Positions 1 through 5,401 of a DNA stretch of 5,401 bases are shown piece after piece; the first letter of the stretch is position 1; each line of letters opens with the position of its first letter. Where the stretch lies: the NCBI GenBank assembly GCA_026993705.1, contig JALWSJ010000234.1, forward strand, positions 1-5,401. Reading direction: 5' to 3'. Below the pieces are notes generated by a model. That model saw nothing but the letters and a program-made list of their open reading frames with translations. It was not told the origin of the DNA and searched no databases. Both the position numbers and the translations under genes were made by a program. The stretch is from Flavobacteriales bacterium (GTDB lineage Bacteria > Bacteroidota > Bacteroidia > Flavobacteriales_D > Parvicellaceae).

Positions 1-117
1 ATTGCTTTAAATCTTTTAAAAAATGAAAAAACAGTAAAACAGGGTATCGCTGGGAAAAGACTTAAAGCTGGATGGAATGAAGAATATCTACTTAAAGTTT
101 TAAATATAAAAGTATGA
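1..117 (+). CDS. ISAs1-like transposase, C-terminal fragment (5' end outside window)
   Basis: The frame is open from base 1 and ends at TGA 115-117, giving the last 38 residues of a protein. The segment reads IALNLLKNEKTVKQGI followed by AGKRLKAGWNEEYLLKVL. This matches my knowledge of the C-terminus of ISAs1-family DDE transposases, where an ALNLL segment, a basic KRLKAGW stretch and a final YLLKVL are typical. None of the catalytic acidic residues lie in this part, so activity cannot be judged. The stop codon sits at the edge of the apparent terminal repeat, a compact arrangement usual for insertion sequences. It is cut by the window edge, so it may be an intact gene or a remnant. The family call rests on a short conserved tail and is moderately sure. 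Confidence 0.72.
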   Translation: MALNLLKNEKTVKQGIAGKRLKAGWNEEYLLKVLNIKV

Positions 118-127
118 TTTTGCCCTG
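1..127 (+). mobile_element. Right end of an ISAs1-like insertion sequence
   Basis: Right after the transposase stop codon, ATTTTGCCCTG at 117-127 reads as CAGGGCAAAAT on the other strand. That resembles the CAGGG-type tips I associate with ISAs1-family elements. I therefore place the outer boundary near 127, with any target duplication starting at 128 (GAGGTTAATC). The left end is outside the window, so neither the matching inverted repeat nor the duplication can be confirmed. Confidence 0.55.
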
Positions 128-176
128 GAGGTTAATCTAAGGTGTTGATAAACTTGTTATAATCGTTTTGTTTTTC

Positions 177-281
177 TTATACTTCATCAAAGTTATTTTC
201 GATAGCAGGGTCTATGTAAAATAATTTTTCATCGTCTAAGAAAACTAAACTCCGTTTTCTTTGCATCCACCTGTCTCGCAT
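177..281 (-). CDS. Doubtful 34-aa reading frame next to the left repeat
   Basis: On the minus strand an ATG at 281-279 opens a frame ending at TAA 179-177. The product begins MRDRWMQRKRSLVF, continues LDDEKLFYIDPAIEN and ends NNFDEV: a basic N-terminus followed by an acidic, moderately hydrophobic C-terminus. I do not recognise it. The start codon overlaps the outer edge of the repeat, and the frame stays open into the repeat without a convincing start or ribosome binding site. It could be the 3' remnant of a gene interrupted by repeat or IS insertion, a genuine small protein, or chance. The protein-like composition is the only reason it is listed. Confidence 0.22.
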   Translation of the reverse strand: MRDRWMQRKRSLVFLDDEKLFYIDPAIENNFDEV

Positions 282-309
282 TAGGGATAGAACGGCGTGT
301 TTGAACTCC

Positions 310-340
310 TTTTGGTTTGTTGCATATATGCAAACCAAAA
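310..340 (-). repeat. Hairpin 2 of left repeat
   Basis: TTTTGGTTTG (310-319) pairs with CAAACCAAAA (331-340) as a perfect 10-bp stem around an 11-nt loop. The overlapping 14-nt palindrome TTGCATATATGCAA (320-333) offers an alternative pairing. The sequence is identical to the corresponding hairpin in the right copy. Confidence 0.8.
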
Positions 341-361
341 GAGTGAGTAGTGATAGCCCGA

Positions 362-421
362 CCCTTTTTAGCTAAAGATATGTTGAGCGAGAGCGATATG
401 TGTATTTAGCAAAAAAAGGGG
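362..421 (-). repeat. Hairpin 1 of left repeat (imperfect stem, conserved loop)
   Basis: On the plus strand, CCCTTTTTAGCTAAA (362-376) faces TTTAGC, seven A and GGGG (405-421). GCTAAA pairs with TTTAGC, A370 and A411 are mismatched, five T pair with five A, A417 bulges, and CCC pairs with GGG. That makes 14 pairs. The loop (377-404) contains GCGAGAGCGATATGT, the complement of the loop motif in the right copy. The stem sequence is unrelated to that of the right copy. Confidence 0.8.
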
Positions 422-501
422 AACGCCCAAGGTGCTCATTTAATAAAATAAGTTAGTCGTAGAACAGAAAGACATATTTTCATTTTATAAATAATTAACA
501 G

Positions 502-530
502 TTGACATTCCTATAATAATTGTATGTTTG
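502..530 (+). promoter_or_regulatory. Bacteroidota-type promoter for the efflux operon
   Basis: TTG at 502-504 and TATGTTTG at 523-530, separated by 18 nt, fit the Bacteroidota primary sigma consensus (TTTG near -33, TAnnTTTG near -7). The region from 481 on is AT-rich, and no other such pair was seen in 431-527. Transcription would begin a few bases after 530. That conflicts with translation starting at TTG 528 and favours TTG 555. Being a motif match only, it may be fortuitous. Confidence 0.5.
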
Positions 531-1220
531 TCGAAGAAAAACTTAGATTCTAATTTGATTGAATTAACTAACATAAAGAAAACGTATAAAACAGGAGTGA
601 TTGAGTACACGGCTTTGAAAGATATTAATTTGAGGATTCAACAGAATGAATACATCGCTTTAATGGGGACTTCAGGATCGGGGAAATCTACATTGATGAA
701 TATTCTTGGGGCTTTGGATACTCCGACATCGGGAACTTATCTGTTAAGGAACAAGGCGGTGAATGAGTTGAATGACGAAGAACTTTCGGAGTTTAGAAAT
801 AAGGAAATTGGCTTTGTGTTTCAAACGTTTAATTTATTGCCTAAATTGGATGCGGTGGAGAATGTAGCTCTTCCTTTGTTGTATGCTGATGTGTCTAAAA
901 AAGAAAGAAATTTTCGTGCTGTTGAGATGCTGAAAAAAGTGGGGTTAAAGGAGCAGGTAAATAACAAACCGAATGAGATGAGCGGTGGTCAGCGTCAACG
1001 TGTGGCTATTGCCAGGGCTTTGATTAATAATCCCTCGATTATTTTGGCGGATGAACCTACGGGTAATTTGGATTCTAAGACTTCCTTGGAGATTATGGAA
1101 CTTTTTGACGGGTTGCATCGTGCCGGAAATACAATTATTTTGGTAACACATGAACCTGATATTGCCGAGTATGCTCAAAAAACGATTGTTTTAAAAGATG
1201 GAGAAATTATAGACGTATGA
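528..1220 (+). CDS. MacB/LolD-type ABC transporter ATP-binding protein
   Basis: This cytoplasmic ATPase powers the tripartite exporter encoded by the operon. All ABC nucleotide-binding motifs are present: Walker A GTSGSGKST (47-55), Q-loop Q99 in FVFQTFNLLP, signature MSGGQ (151-155), Walker B IILADEPTGNLD (171-182) with catalytic E176, and H-loop H208 in LVTHEP. The length of 230 aa is normal for the stand-alone MacB/LolD class, and FNLLP after the Q-loop is typical of it. The ATPase is separate from the permease, unlike fused E. coli MacB. The start is uncertain. TTG 528 gives a 9-residue extension (MSKKNLDSN), and TTG 555 gives MIELTNIKKTY, the usual family start; no in-frame ATG exists near either. 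ATG 524 is out of frame. The end overlaps the next gene by 4 nt (ATGA). LolD-type lipoprotein release is less likely given the adaptor and TolC neighbours. Confidence 0.95.
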   Translation: MSKKNLDSNLIELTNIKKTYKTGVIEYTALKDINLRIQQNEYIALMGTSGSGKSTLMNILGALDTPTSGTYLLRNKAVNELNDEELSEFRNKEIGFVFQTFNLLPKLDAVENVALPLLYADVSKKERNFRAVEMLKKVGLKEQVNNKPNEMSGGQRQRVAIARALINNPSIILADEPTGNLDSKTSLEIMELFDGLHRAGNTIILVTHEPDIAEYAQKTIVLKDGEIIDV

Positions 1221-2461
1221 AAAAATATACATTGATTAGTATTGGGGTTGTCCTTTTTGCGGTGGGGTATTTTTTCTTTTTTGGAAAAGATAAAAATGAT
1301 GAATCCTCGCCAATTCTAGCGAAAAGCCAAAAAGGAGATTTTGTTATCTCGGTTACAACTACGGGGGAACTGGAGGCGAAAAATTCGGTTGATATTTATG
1401 CTCCTACTAATTTAAGAAAAATGGGAATCAATCAAATTAAGGTTTCTTCTATGGTTGATGAAGGGACAATCTTGAACAAGGGGGATTATGTAGCTACGCT
1501 TGACCCTTCGGAAATCGGTACTGAAATTCGTAAATTATACAACGAATTGTCTCAAAAAGAGTCTGACCTTAAAGCTGCAAAATTAGATACTTCCTTAACG
1601 ATGCGCGCCGAACGGGAAAAACTTCTAAACTTAAAAGTAGAGTTGGAAGAAACTGAGTTGGAATTGGAACAGTCGAAATATGAACCACCGGCTACTCAGC
1701 GAAAAATAGAGATAAAAAAAGAAAAAATTCAAAGGAATTATACGCAGGCTGTAAGTAACATTAAATTGAAAGAACAACAAGCAGTTGCTAAAGTGTTTAA
1801 GGTTCAATCTGAACTGATGCAAATCCAAGATAAGGTTACACAAATGGAAGAGGTGATGCAAGCACTGACCATTACCGCTCCTCAAAAAGGGATGCTTGTT
1901 TATTACGAGGGGTGGAACGGAAAGGTAAAACCTGGTTCTAAAATAAATACGTGGAATCCCGTGGTTGCCAAAATTCCGGATTTGTCTGAGATGATTTCTA
2001 AGACTTTTGTTAATGAAATTGATATTAGCAAGATAGCAAAAGAACAAGAGGTGAACATAACCGTCGATGCTTTTCCTGACTTGAAATTAAAAGGGTTGGT
2101 GGAAACAGTTGCCAATATCGGGCAAGAGGAAGAAGGTGGTGATGCTAAAGTATTTGAAGTTAAAGTGAAGTTAATCACTATGGATAGTGTGCTGAAACCG
2201 GCAATGACGACCTCCAATGAAATTATTATTGAAACGCTCGAAGATGTTGTTTACATTCCCATAGAAGCTGTTTTCTCTAACGACAGTCTTCAGTTTGTTT
2301 ACAAAAAAGATGGGAACAAGGCACTCAAACAACAGGTTATAACAGGTAAAGCTAATTCTACATCCATTGTTGTTGTTGAGGGTATAAAAGAAAACGAAAG
2401 TGTTTTTCTTGTTCCTCCTTCCGATGCTGAACAACAAGATATAGTACTCATTTCCAAATAA
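1217..2461 (+). CDS. HlyD/MacA-type periplasmic adaptor (membrane fusion protein)
   Basis: This adaptor probably links the inner-membrane permease to the TolC channel. Residues 4-22 form one hydrophobic segment followed by charged GKDKNDES, consistent with an inner-membrane anchor and a periplasmic body; there is no lipobox. Residues about 40-98 look like the first lipoyl half (VTTTGELEAKNSVDIYAP, then VDEGTILNKGDYVATLDP). Residues 103-215 are rich in K, E, Q and L and should form the helical hairpin. Residues 217-258 are the second lipoyl half (LTITAPQKGMLVYYEGW). A beta-barrel (about 260-340) and a membrane-proximal domain from about 345 (VVYIPIEAVFSNDSLQFVY) follow. The length of 414 aa suits the family. 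ATG 1217 overlaps the ATPase stop as ATGA, with a weak GGAGA at 1200-1204. The substrate cannot be inferred. Confidence 0.93.
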   Translation: MKKYTLISIGVVLFAVGYFFFFGKDKNDESSPILAKSQKGDFVISVTTTGELEAKNSVDIYAPTNLRKMGINQIKVSSMVDEGTILNKGDYVATLDPSEIGTEIRKLYNELSQKESDLKAAKLDTSLTMRAEREKLLNLKVELEETELELEQSKYEPPATQRKIEIKKEKIQRNYTQAVSNIKLKEQQAVAKVFKVQSELMQIQDKVTQMEEVMQALTITAPQKGMLVYYEGWNGKVKPGSKINTWNPVVAKIPDLSEMISKTFVNEIDISKIAKEQEVNITVDAFPDLKLKGLVETVANIGQEEEGGDAKVFEVKVKLITMDSVLKPAMTTSNEIIIETLEDVVYIPIEAVFSNDSLQFVYKKDGNKALKQQVITGKANSTSIVVVEGIKENESVFLVPPSDAEQQDIVLISK

Positions 2462-2469
2462 AATCTGAA

Positions 2470-3765
2470 GTGCAAAGAAATATTCGTATAGCTATTGATT
2501 CTATTTTAGCCAACAAGCTAAGAGCTATCCTTACTACGCTTGGGATAATTTTTGGTGTTGCAGCCGTTATCGCTATGTTGGCTATTGGAAATGGTGCTCA
2601 ACAAAAAATATTAGAGCAGTTGGAAATTGTCGGTGTAAATAACGCCTTTATCAAGGCTGATTTTTCTATTGAAATTGATGAAGACGAGCAAAATACAACC
2701 AAAACATTTTCTCCGGGGCTTACTATGGGAGATTTTTACAATTTACAAGAAATTCTTCCTCAAATTCGCTACGCTTCACCCGAAGTTGATTTTGATTGCT
2801 ATGCAAACAGTAGCAAACGAAGGGAAAAAACAAAACTTGTAGGGGTTACGGAGGACTACTTCAAACTGTTTAATTTAGAGGTATCAAACGGTCGTTTTTT
2901 TGCCGGTAAACATAATCGTAAATATGCTAACGTTTGTGTACTTGGTGGAAAAATCAGTAAAAAACTTTTCCCTAACTCTTCTCCTCTCGGTAAAATGATT
3001 CGGGTAAAAAAACTAAACCTAAAGGTAGTCGGTGTTTTAAAAAATCTTAGTGGTATCGGAGAGAACCTTCAAAGTATGGGGATTAATAATTACAACAATG
3101 AAATATATATTCCCATCAATACGATGCTGGTTCGCTATAAAGACAGAAGCAAAGTTAAAATAAAAGAAGATGATTTTTGGGAAGAGGAGAATAAAGAATC
3201 TGTAAAACAAAATAAAAACCAATTGGATAAAATAGCTATTCAATTTTCTGAATCAAAGACAATTCCTTCCGGTATAGAACTTATCGGTAAAACCATAAAC
3301 AGAAGGCATAACAATGCAGAAGATTTCAGTATTGTGATTCCTGAACAACTATTAAAACAACAAAAGGAGACAGACGATTTATTTAATTTGCTGTTGGGAG
3401 CTATTGCTAGTATTTCCCTAATCGTAGGAGGAATTGGTATTATGAATATTATGTTGGCGTCTGTTATGGAACGAATAAAAGAAATAGGGTTGCGGATGGC
3501 TATCGGGGCAAGGAAAAAAGACATCAAAGCTCAGTTTGTATTCGAAGCTTTGCTTATTAGTATTAGCGGAGGAATCATCGGTATTGCTTTAGGAGTCGGG
3601 TTGAGTTATTTGATTGAGGTTTTCTTGAAAATGCCGGTCAAAATCTCCGGTTTTTCAATTTTTATTTCCTTTTTTATTTCCGTTATTGTAGGTATCGTAT
3701 TTGGCTACCTGCCGGCAAAAAAGGCAGCGGAACAAAATCCTGTAACTTCTTTACGATATGAATAA
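2470..3765 (+). CDS. MacB-type ABC transporter permease (MacB_PCD + FtsX domains)
   Basis: This is the inner-membrane subunit that transmits ATPase-driven motion to the periplasm in MacB-like mechanotransmission machines. The N-terminus ALTTLGIIFGVAAVIAML-like stretch (about 18-40) is TM1, and residues about 42-300 are the periplasmic MacB_PCD region. Three more membrane segments lie near 305-330, 357-385 and 393-415. Between TM2 and TM3, SVMERIKEIGLRMAIGARKK (331-350) is the conserved cytoplasmic coupling segment, and the tail PAKKAAEQNPVTSLRYE is the classic family ending. The length of 431 aa is normal for an unfused permease. A strongly charged stretch at about 223-255 looks like an elaborated periplasmic loop. 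GTG 2470, 8 nt after the adaptor stop, is chosen because the next in-frame ATG (2575) would remove most of TM1. No clear Shine-Dalgarno is visible, suggesting coupling. The gene overlaps the channel gene by 8 nt. Confidence 0.95.
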   Translation: MQRNIRIAIDSILANKLRAILTTLGIIFGVAAVIAMLAIGNGAQQKILEQLEIVGVNNAFIKADFSIEIDEDEQNTTKTFSPGLTMGDFYNLQEILPQIRYASPEVDFDCYANSSKRREKTKLVGVTEDYFKLFNLEVSNGRFFAGKHNRKYANVCVLGGKISKKLFPNSSPLGKMIRVKKLNLKVVGVLKNLSGIGENLQSMGINNYNNEIYIPINTMLVRYKDRSKVKIKEDDFWEEENKESVKQNKNQLDKIAIQFSESKTIPSGIELIGKTINRRHNNAEDFSIVIPEQLLKQQKETDDLFNLLLGAIASISLIVGGIGIMNIMLASVMERIKEIGLRMAIGARKKDIKAQFVFEALLISISGGIIGIALGVGLSYLIEVFLKMPVKISGFSIFISFFISVIVGIVFGYLPAKKAAEQNPVTSLRYE

Positions 3766-5221
3766 AATATACACGATTACCATTTCCTTAATTGTAAGTT
3801 GGAATATGTCCGCCCAAACAGAATATCATTTAGAAGATATTCTTCGCTTGGCTCACGGTCAATCTTTGGCTCAAAAAAAAGTAGATAATTCTTTTGAAAA
3901 TCGATTTTGGCAGTACAATTCATTTAAAAAACAGTTTCTACCCAAAATGGTTTTTCAAGGTACATTACCCGATTTCAATGTTGGGTTAAGTAAGGTTATT
4001 CAACCGGATGGAACAATCAGTTTTGAAAGAACAAGTCAAGTCAATTCAAGTGCAAATTTACGTATAAACCAACCCATAAAATGGACAGGAGGAAATTTGT
4101 TTTTCTCTAGCAACCTGATGCGAGTAGATTGGCTTGGAAATTCGCCTTATACTTCTTACCGGACCAATCCTTTTTATATCGGTATTTCACAGCCGATAAT
4201 GAAATTTAATTCCTATAAATGGTCTCAAAAAATAGAGCCTTTGTTGTATGAAGAAGCAAAACGAATGAGCGTTGAACAATCCGAAGATGTTTCCATACAA
4301 GCTTCCCAACTCTTTTTTAACGTGCTTAGCAATCTTTCAAAATTGCAAATAGCAAAGCTGAATAAAGAAAACAGCGACACCTTATATAAAATTTCTCAAG
4401 GGCGATATGAGATTGGTAAAATTGCTGAAAACGAACTTCTGCAAATGGAACTCACTGCCCTTAATGCTGAAAAGACTTTAGCTCAGTCGGTTTTGGATGT
4501 TCAAATAAGCGAACAAGCCTTAAAAACATTCCTGAAAATACCCTATTCGCAACCTTTACCTCTTAAAATCGATACCGTACTTCCTTTAGATAAAATTGAC
4601 GTTCAAAGAGTGGTAGATTTAGCAAAACAACACCGTTCGGAGTATATTGCTTACCAAAGAAGACTTTTGGAAAGTCAACGAGAACTAGACCGTGTAAAGA
4701 AAAATAACCGTTTAAATGCCGATTTGTTTGCTGCCTATGGATTAACGCAAACCGCTCCAACATTCGATCAAGGTTACTTGAATCCGCTCGATAAAGAACA
4801 AGTAAACTTAGGAATAAAAATACCTATCTACAATTGGGGATTATCTAGGTCAAACATCAAGCAACAACAAGCCAATACCGAGCTTATGCAAAACCAAATC
4901 GAACAAGACAAAAAGAATTTTGAGCAAAATGTATTTATTACCGCTTCACAGTTTAATATTATGTCGCAACAAGTTGTAATTGCTCAAAAAGCTATGGAAG
5001 TAGCAAAAAAAAGATACGAAGTATCCAAACAACGTTACCTGATTGGAAAAAGTGATATCTTTACCTTCAATAATTCCCTAAAAGAACGCAACAGTGCCAT
5101 AGCCACCTATTATCAAACCCTGGCTTCCTACTGGACATCATTCTATAATATCCGAAAATTAACACATTACGACTTTGTTAACCAAAAAGAAATAGAAGTC
5201 CCAGTGTTTGAAGGAAAATAA
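3758..5221 (+). CDS. TolC-family outer-membrane efflux channel
   Basis: This protein would form the trimeric outer-membrane channel through which the MacAB-like pump discharges its substrate. The first 19 residues (MNKIYTITISLIVSWNMSA) form a signal peptide with likely cleavage after A19 and no lipobox cysteine. The mature part starts QTEYHLEDILRLA, the usual TolC-family opening. Two structural repeats are visible, each with an RY-IG turn before a long helix: QGRYEIGKIAENELLQMEL (214-232) and KQRYLIGKSDIFTFNNSL (424-441). Beta-strand candidates include LRINQPIKWTGGNLFF (101-116) and VNLGIKIPIYNWG (349-361). At 487 aa it is full length. ATG 3758 lies inside the end of the permease gene, so translation is probably coupled. 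Sampled 60-nt stretches here are C-richer than G on the coding strand, unlike the three upstream genes, partly because the protein is rich in Q and N. Confidence 0.95.
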   Translation: MNKIYTITISLIVSWNMSAQTEYHLEDILRLAHGQSLAQKKVDNSFENRFWQYNSFKKQFLPKMVFQGTLPDFNVGLSKVIQPDGTISFERTSQVNSSANLRINQPIKWTGGNLFFSSNLMRVDWLGNSPYTSYRTNPFYIGISQPIMKFNSYKWSQKIEPLLYEEAKRMSVEQSEDVSIQASQLFFNVLSNLSKLQIAKLNKENSDTLYKISQGRYEIGKIAENELLQMELTALNAEKTLAQSVLDVQISEQALKTFLKIPYSQPLPLKIDTVLPLDKIDVQRVVDLAKQHRSEYIAYQRRLLESQRELDRVKKNNRLNADLFAAYGLTQTAPTFDQGYLNPLDKEQVNLGIKIPIYNWGLSRSNIKQQQANTELMQNQIEQDKKNFEQNVFITASQFNIMSQQVVIAQKAMEVAKKRYEVSKQRYLIGKSDIFTFNNSLKERNSAIATYYQTLASYWTSFYNIRKLTHYDFVNQKEIEVPVFEGK

Positions 5222-5238
5222 GTATGTTTTGGGCGTTC

Positions 5239-5296
5239 CCCCAATTTACCAAACAAACATATCGCTCTCGCGAAACGTTTGTTTGGTAAATTGGGG
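5239..5296 (+). repeat. Hairpin 1 of right repeat (perfect 20-bp stem)
   Basis: CCCCAATTTACCAAACAAAC (5239-5258) is perfectly complementary to 5277-5296, leaving an 18-nt loop (5259-5276). The motif ACATATCGCTCTCGC (5257-5271), at the stem-loop border, is shared with the left copy, while the stem arms are not. Such a long perfect stem should fold stably as RNA or single-stranded DNA. Confidence 0.88.
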
Positions 5297-5317
5297 TCGG
5301 GCTATCACTACTCACTC

Positions 5318-5348
5318 TTTTGGTTTGCATATATGCAACAAACCAAAA
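5318..5348 (+). repeat. Hairpin 2 of right repeat
   Basis: TTTTGGTTTG (5318-5327) pairs with CAAACCAAAA (5339-5348) over an 11-nt loop. The overlapping palindrome TTGCATATATGCAA (5325-5338) gives a competing fold. The sequence is identical to hairpin 2 of the left copy. Confidence 0.8.
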
Positions 5349-5401
5349 GGAGTTCAAACACGCCGTTCTATCCCTAACGCGAGTGAAATTGACGGATAGA
5401 A

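Larger units (their letters stand above)
275..430 (-). repeat. Structured two-hairpin repeat, left copy (inverted relative to right copy)
   Basis: Read on the minus strand, this 156-bp element starts TTGGGCGTTCCCC (430-418). It continues with a long imperfect hairpin, then GGGTCGGGCTATCACTAC, a second hairpin, and ends near CCCTAATGCGAG. The stretch 281-364 is identical, as reverse complement, to 5294-5377 (84 nt). The inner 13 nt (418-430) match 5229-5241, and the loop motif 387-401 matches 5257-5271. The two copies differ mainly in the first stem. I recall related dispersed repeats in Flavobacteriia with the same boxes (GGGCGTTCCC, then GGGTCGGGCT, then ATCCCTAACGC) around variable hairpins; this is memory, not a search. 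It lies between the IS end and the operon promoter. It encodes no credible protein. Confidence 0.9.
5229..5383 (+). repeat. Structured two-hairpin repeat, right copy
   Basis: This 155-bp copy starts 7 nt after the tolC-like stop codon. It runs TTGGGCGTTCCCCC, a perfect 20-bp hairpin, GGGTCGGGCTATCACTAC, a second hairpin, and CCCTAACGCGAG. Positions 5294-5377 are the exact reverse complement of 281-364; past the single difference at 5378, GCGAG also matches. Lying directly behind the operon, its hairpins could end or stabilise the mRNA, but no U-tract follows either stem, so I do not call it a terminator. A 63-codon frame runs across it from inside the tolC-like gene, but the frame has no independent support. 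Together with the left copy it forms an inverted pair around the operon. Confidence 0.9.

Noticed and set aside
128..176. Possible promoter or gene just right of the IS end
   Set aside because: Hexamer-like strings (TTGATA, TATAAT) are present but at unsuitable spacing, and no frame continues from them.
275..430. CRISPR array or tandem repeat
   Set aside because: The repeats occur as one inverted pair 4.8 kb apart, with no regularly spaced short repeats or spacers.
502..517. Sigma70-like TTGACA plus TATAAT
   Set aside because: TTGACA (502-507) and TATAAT (512-517) are only 4 nt apart, far too close for a -35/-10 pair. The Bacteroidota-type pair fits better.
945..1178. Minus-strand frames opposite the ATPase, adaptor, permease and channel genes
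   Set aside because: They lie wholly within strongly supported plus-strand genes, have low-complexity translations and show no recognisable motifs; they are antisense shadows.
5239..5296. Rho-independent terminator after the operon
   Set aside because: The stem is long and well placed, but no T-tract follows on either strand; TCGGGC follows instead. A role in mRNA ending or stability is possible but unsupported.
5208..5399. 63-codon plus-strand frame beginning inside the tolC-like gene and crossing the right repeat
   Set aside because: It starts at a TTG within another gene, its translation is just the repeat read as protein (GRAITTHSFGLHICNKPKGV), and the diverged, structure-conserving stem argues for a non-coding element.

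Overview
The window is AT-rich DNA that looks like a member of the Bacteroidota, probably of flavobacterial type. The evidence is a TTG-N18-TAnnTTTG promoter of the Bacteroidota kind, poor Shine-Dalgarno sequences, the protein families present, and a repeat whose conserved boxes resemble dispersed repeats I recall from Flavobacteriia genomes. That last point is recollection, not a search. No species can be named.

Layout. Positions 1-127 are the tail of an insertion sequence: the last 38 codons of an ISAs1-like transposase and an apparent terminal repeat. Positions 128-274 hold only a doubtful 34-codon reading frame on the minus strand. Positions 275-430 are a structured repeat in minus orientation. 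Positions 431-527 are a short upstream region with a good promoter. Positions 528-5221 hold four tightly packed plus-strand genes. Positions 5229-5383 are a second copy of the repeat in plus orientation, so the two copies form an inverted pair bracketing the operon. The last 18 bases hold nothing I can identify.

The four genes form one complete tripartite efflux system of the MacAB-TolC type: a cytoplasmic ABC ATPase, a periplasmic adaptor with one N-terminal membrane anchor, a MacB/FtsX-fold permease with a large periplasmic domain, and a TolC-family outer-membrane channel with a signal peptide. Gene junctions are a 4-nt overlap, an 8-nt gap and an 8-nt overlap, so the proteins are probably made from one transcript with translational coupling. 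Such machines use ATP hydrolysis to drive substrate from the periplasm through the outer-membrane channel. Nothing here identifies the substrate: there is no regulator, sensor kinase, precursor peptide or immunity gene.

The most unusual part is the repeat pair. The two copies share an identical 84-nt block, an identical 13-nt inner end and an identical 15-nt loop. The stem carrying that loop differs in sequence between copies, yet each stem pairs with its own partner arm. This points to selection on a folded RNA or single-stranded DNA structure rather than on sequence alone.
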